Part shown: piece by piece, positions 41,901-50,000 of the stretch
Layout: every line of letters starts with the position of its first letter
Position numbering within the stretch: position 1 is the first letter of the stretch
Source: Bacillus thuringiensis
GTDB taxonomy: Bacteria; Bacillota; Bacilli; Bacillales; Bacillaceae_G
Reading direction: 5' to 3'
DNA: 50,000 nucleotides
NCBI RefSeq assembly: GCF_022095615.2
Contig: NZ_CP155559.1
Span: 32,501-82,500, forward strand
Position numbers and translations under genes: made by a program
Notes under the pieces: generated by a model
What the model saw: only the letters and a program-made list of their open reading frames with translations
Database searches by the model: none
What the model was told of the DNA's origin: nothing

Positions 41901-43298
41901 ATGCAACGAAGAAAATCTTTAGCGCTTTCTATTCCATATCAGTTAGATTTCTTTAAGCAGTATAAATTTCTTTCTAAGGATAAACCGCAACATATTTTGT
42001 TAGAGAGTGGACGTGGCGGTCGTTATAACATTGTGGGGTTGAACCCAGTAGCGGTAATTCAAGGGAAGGGTGAAACGTTACATATAAGTGAAAGTGGTAA
42101 GGAAACAATAAAGCAAGGAAATCCATTAGATTTAATGCAGGAATATATGGAGCGATGGGAAACAGATTATAATCCGGAGTACCCGCCATTTCAAGGTGGT
42201 GCAATTGGTTACTTTAGTTATGATTGCATCCGTTATATTGAAAAACTCCCTTCTCTTGCGAAGGATGATATTAATATACCTGATATATTCTTTTTATTAT
42301 TTGATGATGTGTTTGTGTATGATCAAGAAGAAAAAGTATTATGGATTATTACACATTATGTCGATAAGTATGAAGAGGCAAAAGAGCGATTAAATGAATG
42401 GAAGATTCTTTGGACGACAGAAGCGCCGGAAGTGACTATGCCGTTTGTGTGCCCTGAAAAGAAAAGCGAAGCAGTTGCTTTTACTGAAGAAGGCTTTATG
42501 AAGGCAGTTGAATGTATTCAAGAATATATTGGGGCTGGTGATGTATTCCAAGTAAACTTGTCGACGAGACAAGAAAGAACGTTACAAACACACCCGCTAG
42601 AAATTTATACAAGTCTTCGTGAAATTAATCCATCTCCATATATGGGTTACTTGGAGCTTGGAGATTTTCAAATTGTTAGTGGATCGCCAGAGTTGTTAAT
42701 TAAGAAACAAGGAACAGAAGTAAGTACAAGACCAATTGCTGGAACGAGATCTAGAGGTGCGAATGAGCAAGAGGATGAAGAATTAGCAAGAGAATTAATT
42801 GAGAATGAAAAAGAAAGAGCGGAGCACGTCATGCTTGTAGATTTAGAACGAAATGATTTAGGGCGTGTTTGTAAATATGGCACTGTAGAAGTAGATGAAT
42901 TTATGGTAATTGAGAAATACTCACATGTTATGCATATTGTTTCTAACGTACGTGGTGAGGTGGAAGAAGATAAAGATGCTTTTGATTTAGTGAAGGCTGT
43001 ATTCCCTGGGGGAACAATTACTGGTGCCCCGAAAATACGTACGATGGAAATTATTGAAGAATTAGAACCTGTTCGCCGAGGGATTTATACAGGTTCGATC
43101 GGATGGATCGGTTATTCTGGAGATACAGAATTGAATATTGTAATTAGAACACTTCTTGCTAAAGATGGAAAAGCGCATGTACAAGCAGGAGCGGGAATTG
43201 TAATTGATTCAAATCCGGAAAATGAATATAAAGAGTCGTTAAAAAAGGCGATTGCTTTATGGCGTGCAAAAGAACGTAGCGAAGAAACGGTTAGGTGA
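41901..43298 (+). CDS. pabB: Aminodeoxychorismate synthase component I
   Basis: A 465-residue chorismate-binding enzyme that, with PabA, makes 4-amino-4-deoxychorismate, the first committed step to p-aminobenzoate and folate. Conserved motifs: [16 protein letters not shown] near residue 95, [16 protein letters not shown] near 278, [21 protein letters not shown] near 300, and [21 protein letters not shown] near 372. PIAGT (rather than the PIKGT of PabB with a lysine nucleophile) also occurs in TrpE-like members, so activity is assigned from the operon. ATG 41901 has a GGGGTG upstream. The stop lies 6 nt before pabA. Confidence 0.92.
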   Translation: MQRRKSLALSIPYQLDFFKQYKFLSKDKPQHILLESGRGGRYNIVGLNPVAVIQGKGETLHISESGKETIKQGNPLDLMQEYMERWETDYNPEYPPFQGGAIGYFSYDCIRYIEKLPSLAKDDINIPDIFFLLFDDVFVYDQEEKVLWIITHYVDKYEEAKERLNEWKILWTTEAPEVTMPFVCPEKKSEAVAFTEEGFMKAVECIQEYIGAGDVFQVNLSTRQERTLQTHPLEIYTSLREINPSPYMGYLELGDFQIVSGSPELLIKKQGTEVSTRPIAGTRSRGANEQEDEELARELIENEKERAEHVMLVDLERNDLGRVCKYGTVEVDEFMVIEKYSHVMHIVSNVRGEVEEDKDAFDLVKAVFPGGTITGAPKIRTMEIIEELEPVRRGIYTGSIGWIGYSGDTELNIVIRTLLAKDGKAHVQAGAGIVIDSNPENEYKESLKKAIALWRAKERSEETVR

Positions 43299-43303
43299 GA
43301 GAA

Positions 43304-43891
43304 ATGATATTAATGATTGATAATTATGATTCCTTTACATTTAATTTAGTGCAGTTTCTTGGAGAACTTGGACAAGAGCTCGTTGTTAAACGAAACGATG
43401 AAGTGACTATTTCGGATATTGAGAATATGAAACCGGACTTTTTAATGATTTCGCCAGGTCCATGTAGTCCGAATGAAGCAGGTATTAGTATGGAGGTTAT
43501 TCAATACTTTGCCGGAAAGGTTCCGATTTTTGGGGTTTGTCTTGGGCATCAATCTATTGCACAAGTGTTTGGTGGAGAGGTTGTTCGTGCGGAACGATTA
43601 ATGCACGGAAAAACGTCGCTTATGCATCATGACGGAAAGACGATTTTTTCGGATATTCCTAATCCGTTTACTGCGACGCGCTACCATTCCCTTATCGTTA
43701 AGAAAGAGACGTTACCAGATTGCTTAGATGTAACAGCTTGGACAGAAGAAGGGGAAATTATGGCGCTCCGTCATACAACATTACCGATTGAAGGTGTACA
43801 GTTCCATCCGGAATCGATTATGACTTCCCATGGGAAAGAGTTGTTGCAGAATTTCATTCGTAAATACAGTCCAAGTGTGACGGTATGTTAA
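43304..43891 (+). CDS. pabA: Aminodeoxychorismate/anthranilate synthase glutamine amidotransferase
   Basis: A 195-residue class I glutamine amidotransferase that supplies ammonia to PabB. Catalytic triad: Cys in [12 protein letters not shown] near residue 79, and His and Glu in [10 protein letters not shown] near 168. ATG 43304 gives [14 protein letters not shown], the family start, with AGGTGAG upstream. In B. subtilis this subunit serves both folate and tryptophan synthesis and is controlled by TRAP; the NAG repeats needed for TRAP binding are not evident at this RBS. The last 7 nt overlap pabC. Confidence 0.95.
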   Translation: MILMIDNYDSFTFNLVQFLGELGQELVVKRNDEVTISDIENMKPDFLMISPGPCSPNEAGISMEVIQYFAGKVPIFGVCLGHQSIAQVFGGEVVRAERLMHGKTSLMHHDGKTIFSDIPNPFTATRYHSLIVKKETLPDCLDVTAWTEEGEIMALRHTTLPIEGVQFHPESIMTSHGKELLQNFIRKYSPSVTVC

Positions 43892-44742
43892 TTTACGTAA
43901 ATGGTGAGTATGTAGAGGCAAGTGAAGCGAGAATTTCTCCGTATGACCATGGTTATTTATATGGTCTTGGAGTTTTTGAGACGTTTCGTATTTATAATGG
44001 TCATCCTTTCTTATTGGATGATCATTATGATCGTTTAATAGATGCACTGAATACATTGCAAATTAAATTTACAATGACAAAAGATGAAGTGCTGCTTATT
44101 TTGAAGGGTTTACTCGTTAAGAATGAATTAGAGCATGCGTATGTACGTTTTAATGTATCGGCTGGTATAGATGAAATTGGATTGCAAACGGAAATGTATG
44201 AAGAACCGTCTGTTATTGTTTTTATAAAACCTTTAGCAGCCCCGGGAGATGTAGTGGAAAAAGAAGGGGTTATTTTAAAGCAAGTGCGAAATACACCAGA
44301 GGGTGCGTCTCGCTTAAAGTCTCATCATTATTTAAATAACATTTTAGGAAAACGTGAAATTGGAAGTGTTGTGAATAGGGAAGGTATTTTCCTTACTGAA
44401 GCAGGTTATGTTGCAGAGGGTGTTGTTTCGAATCTCTTTTTTGTGAAAGGTGATATTTTGTATACACCTTCGTTAAAAACAGGGATTTTAAATGGTATCA
44501 CTCGTGCGTTTATTATAAAGGTTGCTGAAGAGCTGGGTATAGAGGTAAAGGAAGGTTTCTTTACAAAAGATGAATTACTTTCAGCTGATGAAGTTTTCGT
44601 AACAAATTCAATTCAAGAAATTGTTCCACTTTATTATATAGAGGGACGAGATTTCCCGGGTAAAGTAGGTATGGTTACAAAAAGGTTTATGAATCTTTAT
44701 GAAATGCAGAGAGAGAAATTGTGGAGTAGAAATGAATTGTGA
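43885..44742 (+). CDS. pabC: Aminodeoxychorismate lyase
   Basis: A 285-residue fold-type IV PLP enzyme. It splits 4-amino-4-deoxychorismate into p-aminobenzoate and pyruvate. The family features are [19 protein letters not shown] near residues 22-40, the PLP-binding lysine in LKSHHYLNN (Lys145), and [10 protein letters not shown] near 180. Fold-type IV also holds branched-chain and D-amino acid transaminases, but position between pabA and folP supports PabC. ATG 43885 lies within the end of pabA; its RBS is weak, so coupling is likely. Confidence 0.94.
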   Translation: MLIYVNGEYVEASEARISPYDHGYLYGLGVFETFRIYNGHPFLLDDHYDRLIDALNTLQIKFTMTKDEVLLILKGLLVKNELEHAYVRFNVSAGIDEIGLQTEMYEEPSVIVFIKPLAAPGDVVEKEGVILKQVRNTPEGASRLKSHHYLNNILGKREIGSVVNREGIFLTEAGYVAEGVVSNLFFVKGDILYTPSLKTGILNGITRAFIIKVAEELGIEVKEGFFTKDELLSADEVFVTNSIQEIVPLYYIEGRDFPGKVGMVTKRFMNLYEMQREKLWSRNEL

Positions 44743-44758
44743 AGAGGAGATGTGTAGT

Positions 44759-45592
44759 TTGAAGTGGGAATATGATTTGCGCTGCGGCGAATATACATTG
44801 AACTTAAATGAAAAAACTTTAATTATGGGGATTTTAAATGTAACGCCAGATTCATTTTCTGATGGTGGGAGTTACAACGAGGTAGAGGCTGCGGTGCGCC
44901 ATGCGAAAGAAATGCGAGATGAAGGTGCTCATATTATTGATATTGGCGGTGAATCTACTCGCCCGGGTTTTGCTAAAGTATCAGTGGAAGAAGAAATCAA
45001 ACGAGTTGTTCCAATGATTCAGGCGGTTTCAAAAGAAGTGAAATTGCCTATTTCTATTGATACGTATAAAGCTGAAGTTGCAAAACAAGCAATCGAAGCT
45101 GGCGCTCATATTATTAATGACGTTTGGGGAGCGAAGGCGGAACCAAAAATCGCTGAAGTTGCAGCTCATTACGATGTACCTATTATCTTGATGCATAATC
45201 GCGATAACATGAATTACCGCAATTTAATGGCTGATATGATTGCCGATTTATATGACAGTATTAAAATTGCTAAAGATGCTGGTGTGCGAGATGAGAATAT
45301 CATTTTAGACCCAGGCATCGGTTTTGCTAAAACACCCGAACAAAATTTAGAAGCGATGCGTAATTTAGAACAGTTAAACGTACTAGGTTATCCAGTTCTC
45401 TTAGGTACTTCTAGAAAGTCCTTTATTGGACATGTGTTAGATTTACCGGTAGAGGAACGTCTTGAGGGAACGGGAGCTACCGTTTGTCTTGGCATTGAAA
45501 AGGGTTGTGAGTTTGTTCGTGTTCATGATGTGAAGGAAATGGCACGTATGGCTAAGATGATGGATGCGATGATTGGTAAGGGGGTAAAGTAA
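44759..45592 (+). CDS. folP: Dihydropteroate synthase
   Basis: A 277-residue DHPS, the sulfonamide target, joining p-aminobenzoate to the pterin pyrophosphate. TIM-barrel motifs: LIMGILNVTPDSFSDGG near residue 20, IIDIGGESTRPG near 60, NDVWGAKAEP near 120, and LLGTSRKSFIG near 218. The start is TTG 44759 with GAGGAGA (44743-44749) nine bases upstream; it gives the same length as the B. anthracis enzyme as I recall it. Upstream in-frame ATGs lie within pabC and are rejected. The gene stops exactly where folB starts. Confidence 0.96.
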   Translation: MKWEYDLRCGEYTLNLNEKTLIMGILNVTPDSFSDGGSYNEVEAAVRHAKEMRDEGAHIIDIGGESTRPGFAKVSVEEEIKRVVPMIQAVSKEVKLPISIDTYKAEVAKQAIEAGAHIINDVWGAKAEPKIAEVAAHYDVPIILMHNRDNMNYRNLMADMIADLYDSIKIAKDAGVRDENIILDPGIGFAKTPEQNLEAMRNLEQLNVLGYPVLLGTSRKSFIGHVLDLPVEERLEGTGATVCLGIEKGCEFVRVHDVKEMARMAKMMDAMIGKGVK

Positions 45593-45955
45593 TTGGATAA
45601 AATTTATGTTCATGATATGGAGTTTTACGGTTATCATGGTGTATTCCCAGAGGAAAATAAATTGGGTCAGAGATTTAAAGTGGACTTAACGGTGGAGTTG
45701 GATTTGAAACAGGCAGGAGAAAGTGATGACTTAGAGCATTCTGTCAATTATGGAGAGCTTTTCGAGTTATGTAGAAAAGTTGTTGAAGATAGAACGTATA
45801 AGCTTGTAGAGAGTATCGCTGAAAATATCGCTGCAGATATATTGAAACAATATGAGAGTATTTCAAGATGTACGATAAAGGTAATTAAACCAGATCCGCC
45901 GATACCTGGGCATTATCGTGCTGTAGCAGTGGAAATTACGAGAGAACGACCATGA
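45593..45955 (+). CDS. folB: Dihydroneopterin aldolase
   Basis: A 120-residue DHNA, which converts 7,8-dihydroneopterin to 6-hydroxymethyl-dihydropterin and glycolaldehyde. The family start DKIYVHDMEFYGYHGVFPEE includes the substrate-binding Glu and His region; the catalytic lysine is in VIKPDPPIPGHY near residue 101. The start is TTG 45593, directly after the folP stop, with AAGGGGGT as RBS. The stop overlaps folK (ATGA). It completes the pterin branch with folK. Confidence 0.95.
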   Translation: MDKIYVHDMEFYGYHGVFPEENKLGQRFKVDLTVELDLKQAGESDDLEHSVNYGELFELCRKVVEDRTYKLVESIAENIAADILKQYESISRCTIKVIKPDPPIPGHYRAVAVEITRERP

Positions 45956-46467
45956 ATAATATAGCTTACATTGCATTAGGTTCAAATATCGGAGAACGTT
46001 ATACGTATTTAACAGAAGCGATTCAGTTTTTAAACAAAAACCCGTATATCCAAGTTAACGATATGTCATCTGTATATGAAACAGAACCAGTTGGCTATAC
46101 TGACCAAAGTTGCTTTTTAAATTTAGTTATAAAAATTTCTACCAATTTATCACCGCAAGAGTTATTGAAAATTACACAAAGAGTAGAGAATGATTTAGGA
46201 AGAAAAAGGGAAATTAGATGGGGTCCGAGGACCATCGACCTTGACATTTTACTATATAATCAAGAAAATATTGAAGCAGAGAATCTTATTGTTCCGCATC
46301 CGCGGATGTTCGAAAGAGCTTTTGTTATCGTTCCGTTGTTAGAGATTAATCAAGATATTAAACAAAACATTTCACGTTCACAAGTAGAAGAAATGAAAAG
46401 GCGAGAGGGAGTAACGGTATGGAAGCAGAAAAATGGGGAAGACGCATTCGTGCTTTTCGAAAGCTAA
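45952..46467 (+). CDS. folK: Hydroxymethyl-dihydropterin pyrophosphokinase
   Basis: A 171-residue HPPK that activates the pterin for DHPS by transfer of pyrophosphate from ATP. Family motifs: YIALGSNIGERYTYL at the N-terminus, SSVYETEPVGYTDQ near residue 40, RKREIRWGPRTIDLDILLY near 83-101, and VPHPRMFERAFVIVPL near 112. The ATG overlaps the folB stop. Its last 49 nt overlap yazB in another frame. folK and yazB are also adjacent in B. subtilis. Confidence 0.95.
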   Translation: MNNIAYIALGSNIGERYTYLTEAIQFLNKNPYIQVNDMSSVYETEPVGYTDQSCFLNLVIKISTNLSPQELLKITQRVENDLGRKREIRWGPRTIDLDILLYNQENIEAENLIVPHPRMFERAFVIVPLLEINQDIKQNISRSQVEEMKRREGVTVWKQKNGEDAFVLFES

Positions 46468-46622
46468 AAGGCTATACGCAAGAAGGTTTTGCTAAAGAAT
46501 TAGGGGTATCTGTATCTGTTTTAGGTGAAGTTGAGAGAGGGAATCGATCGCCTTCCCAAGATTTTGTAGTAGAAGTTGCTAAGGCATTGAAGGTTTCGGT
46601 GGAGGAATTAATGCCAAAGTGA
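46419..46622 (+). CDS. yazB: XRE-family helix-turn-helix protein YazB
   Basis: A 67-residue protein consisting of one HTH_3/Cro-CI domain: RRIRAFRKLKGYTQEGFAKE, then GVSVSVLGEVERGNR and FVVEVAKALKVSVEELMPK. No effector domain is present. ATG 46419 has GAGGGAG upstream and the gene begins 49 nt inside folK. Being buried at the end of the folate operon suggests co-expression; its targets are unknown. It may regulate the operon or neighbours, but nothing in the sequence proves this. Confidence 0.93.
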   Translation: MEAEKWGRRIRAFRKLKGYTQEGFAKELGVSVSVLGEVERGNRSPSQDFVVEVAKALKVSVEELMPK

Positions 46623-46645
46623 CTATGAAGGAAGGAGTAAGTCGA

Positions 46646-47644
46646 GTGTTAAAGATCGCAAATATTGAGATGAAAAACCCGGTTGTATTAGCACCGATGG
46701 CGGGAGTGTGTAATTCTGCATTCCGTTTGACAGTGAAAGAATTTGGTGCAGGCCTAGTTTGTGCTGAAATGGTAAGTGATAAAGCGATATTGCTTAATAA
46801 CAAAAGAACATTAGATATGTTATATATTGATGAAAGAGAAAAGCCATTAAGTTTACAAATTTTCGGCGGAGAGAAAGAAACTCTTGTAGATGCTGCGAAA
46901 TATGTAGATAAATATACGACAGCAGACATTATTGATATTAATATGGGGTGCCCAGTACCGAAAATCATTAAGTGTGATGCGGGAGCAAAGTGGCTTTTAG
47001 ACCCGAATAAAATATATGAAATGGTAGCGGCAGTTGTAGATGCTGTTGAAAAGCCAGTTACAGTTAAGATGCGTATTGGTTGGGATGCAGATCATATTTT
47101 CGCAATTGAGAATGCGAAAGCTGTTGAGCGTGCTGGCGGACAAGCGGTAGCGGTTCATGGGCGTACACGAGTACAAATGTATGAAGGGAAAGCGGATTGG
47201 GATATTATTAAACAAGTAAAGCAAGCTGTAAATATCCCGGTTATCGGAAATGGTGATGTCGAAACGCCACAAGATGCAAAGCGAATGCTTGATGAAATTG
47301 GTGTGGATGGTGTTATGATTGGTCGCGCTGCCCTTGGGGACCCGTGGATGATTTATCGTACGGTAAAGTATTTAGAGACAGGTGAATTAATGCCGGAACC
47401 GACAGTGCGTGAGAAAATTGACGTGTGTATGTTGCATCTAGATCGTCTTATCGATTTAAAGAACGAAAATGTCGCTGTAAGAGAGATGAGAAAGCATGCA
47501 GCTTGGTACTTAAAGGGTGTTCGAGGTAATGCAACTGTACGCAATGGTATCAATGCTTGTAATACGCGTGAAGACCTTGCGAATGTATTAGGTGCATTTG
47601 TAGACGAAGTAGAAGCGAAACAACAAACGATTCACGTTGGTTAA
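46646..47644 (+). CDS. dusB: tRNA-dihydrouridine synthase (DusB family)
   Basis: A 332-residue FMN enzyme that reduces uridine to dihydrouridine in tRNA. Motifs: VVLAPMAGVCNSAFRL near residue 14, the catalytic cysteine in INMGCPVPKI near 100, VTVKMRIGWD near 137, VHGRTRVQMYEGKADW near 168, and GNGDVETPQDAKRML near 198. The start is GTG 46646 (MLKIANIEMKNP) with AAGGAAGGAG nine bases upstream; a GTG at 46619 overlaps the yazB stop and has no RBS. It is the last gene of the long folate-to-dusB operon, closed by a terminator. Confidence 0.94.
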   Translation: MLKIANIEMKNPVVLAPMAGVCNSAFRLTVKEFGAGLVCAEMVSDKAILLNNKRTLDMLYIDEREKPLSLQIFGGEKETLVDAAKYVDKYTTADIIDINMGCPVPKIIKCDAGAKWLLDPNKIYEMVAAVVDAVEKPVTVKMRIGWDADHIFAIENAKAVERAGGQAVAVHGRTRVQMYEGKADWDIIKQVKQAVNIPVIGNGDVETPQDAKRMLDEIGVDGVMIGRAALGDPWMIYRTVKYLETGELMPEPTVREKIDVCMLHLDRLIDLKNENVAVREMRKHAAWYLKGVRGNATVRNGINACNTREDLANVLGAFVDEVEAKQQTIHVG

Positions 47645-47706
47645 TAATAGATAGGGAAGATTGACATTCTTCTATACACTTCCTATAATTACGTGAAAGA
47701 AAGAAG

Positions 47707-47735
47707 AACTGCCAGCTGGTTGCTGGCAGTTTTTC
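47707..47735 (+). terminator. Terminator after dusB
   Basis: Stem AACTGCCAGC / GCTGGCAGTT with a 5-nt loop, followed by TTTCT. Confidence 0.93.
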
Positions 47736-47738
47736 TAG

Positions 47739-47768
47739 TTGAGTAGAAAATGCTATACTGTATATATT
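47739..47768 (+). promoter_or_regulatory. Sigma-A promoter of lysS
   Basis: TTGAGT (47739-47744), an 18-bp spacer, and TATATT (47763-47768), directly after the dusB terminator and 35 bp before lysS. Confidence 0.65.
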
Positions 47769-47782
47769 GTAAAAATTAATAG

Positions 47783-49301
<1,519 letters not shown>

Positions 49302-49303
<2 letters not shown>

Positions 49304-49334
49304 GCTTTGGAGATTTCTCCAAAGCTTTTTTTAT
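49302..49334 (+). terminator. Terminator after lysS
   Basis: Stem AAGCTTTGGAGA / TCTCCAAAGCTT with a 2-4 nt loop, followed by TTTTT; the arm starts in the stop codon. Confidence 0.95.
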
Positions 49335-49452
49335 TTGAGTAAGAGCTACGTGGGGATAGTAGCTCTTGAGGGGCGAGAAATTATATTTATATAGAAGAAA
49401 TGTGCTGTTTTTATACTTTTTTACTAAGTTAAAAATTTTATTAGAAAAACTA

Positions 49453-49481
49453 TTGCATTTTAATAATCAAACTGGTATATT
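49453..49481 (+). promoter_or_regulatory. rRNA operon promoter P1
   Basis: TTGCAT (49453-49458), a 17-bp spacer, and TATATT (49476-49481). It is the upstream member of a tandem pair about 93 bp apart, as is usual for Bacillus rrn operons. Confidence 0.75.
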
Positions 49482-49545
49482 TATATTCGTTGCCACGAAA
49501 GGTAACAAGCAAAACAAACGAAAAACAACTTATTGAAAAAAGTTG

Positions 49546-49574
49546 TTGACGAAAATATAACGAAATGTTATATT
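49546..49574 (+). promoter_or_regulatory. rRNA operon promoter P2
   Basis: TTGACG (49546-49551), a 17-bp spacer, and TATATT (49569-49574), with an A-rich upstream stretch. About 100 bp before the 16S gene. Confidence 0.85.
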
Positions 49575-49579
49575 AATAA

Positions 49580-49616
49580 AGTCGCTTCTGAGCGACAGAC
49601 AAGTTCTTTGAAAACT
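49580..49616 (+). promoter_or_regulatory. rrn leader: small hairpin and boxA-like antitermination site
   Basis: GTCGC TTCTGA GCGAC forms a short stem-loop around 49581-49596. GTTCTTTGAAAAC at 49603-49615 resembles boxA, the NusB/NusE binding site for rRNA antitermination. Together with the terminator and the P1/P2 promoters this explains the gene-free stretch 49304-49674. Confidence 0.65.
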
Positions 49617-49674
49617 GAACGAAACAAACAACGTGAAACGTCAATTTTTATTTTTAGATGCTAGACAAACTAAC

Positions 49675-50000
<326 letters not shown>

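Noticed and set aside
43270..43310. TRAP (MtrB) binding site over the pabA RBS, as in B. subtilis
   Set aside because: Only about three NAG triplets are present, far short of the nine to eleven required.

Overview
The window is a chromosomal core region of a low-GC Firmicute. It is almost certainly a member of the Bacillus cereus group. Supporting signs are the AT-rich codon use, spore genes in their usual Bacillus positions (gin, abrB, yabG, sspF, spoVG, fin, spoVT, yabP/yabQ, spoIIE), a 16S 5' region of the B. cereus type, and one short interspersed repeat that matches the group-specific bcr1 family (8614-8769). One variable base in the 16S piece (GAACTGCATGG, where I remember GAACCGCATGG for B. 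cereus sensu stricto) hints at the B. mycoides/weihenstephanensis branch, but this is weak.

Layout. The left edge (1-1308) is the 3' end of a 23S rRNA gene and a 5S gene with its terminator. The right edge (49453-50000) holds the tandem promoters, leader and 5' end of the next rRNA operon, in the same direction. Between them are 50 protein genes and two tRNA genes, all on the + strand except abrB. Gene order follows the yaaO-to-lysS segment near the B. subtilis origin, with several B. subtilis genes missing (xpaC/yaaN, yaaQ/yaaR, yabE, ctc, yabS/yabT, yacD).

Block 1 (1499-8008): the sigma-G inhibitor Gin, a PLP decarboxylase, thymidylate kinase, the clamp-loader delta' subunit, RicT, the DnaA regulator YabA, a tRNA methyltransferase, a GIY-YIG protein and RsmI. 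Block 2 (8029-13393): divergent abrB with its Spo0A-controlled promoter, the bcr1 repeat, metS, a TatD DNase, RNase M5 and KsgA. Block 3 (13504-18051): sporulation and housekeeping genes yabG, veg, sspF, ispE, purR, ridA and spoVG. Block 4 (18374-25289): glmU-prs, pth, fin, mfd. Block 5 (25426-31508): spoVT, a flippase-like protein, yabN, rqcP, yabP-yabQ, divIC and an S1 protein. Block 6 (31668-36762): tRNA-Met, tRNA-Glu, spoIIE, tilS, hprT. Block 7 (36848-41680): ftsH, coaX, hslO, cysK. Block 8 (41901-47644): the folate operon pabB-pabA-pabC-folP-folB-folK, then yazB and dusB. Last comes lysS.

The genes form two themes: core information processing and metabolism (translation, replication, repair, folate, nucleotides, cell wall precursors), and control of sporulation. 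Promoters for several sigma factors can be read directly: sigma-A (abrB, yabR, tRNAs, lysS, rrn), sigma-H (spoVG), sigma-E (yabP), sigma-G (fin, spoVT, probably sspF), sigma-K (yabG), and a Spo0A-type sigma-A promoter with a 21-bp spacer (spoIIE). I found no prophage, insertion sequence, CRISPR array, defence system or biosynthetic cluster, and no clear new system. The most distinctive non-gene element is the bcr1 repeat placed against the metS promoter.
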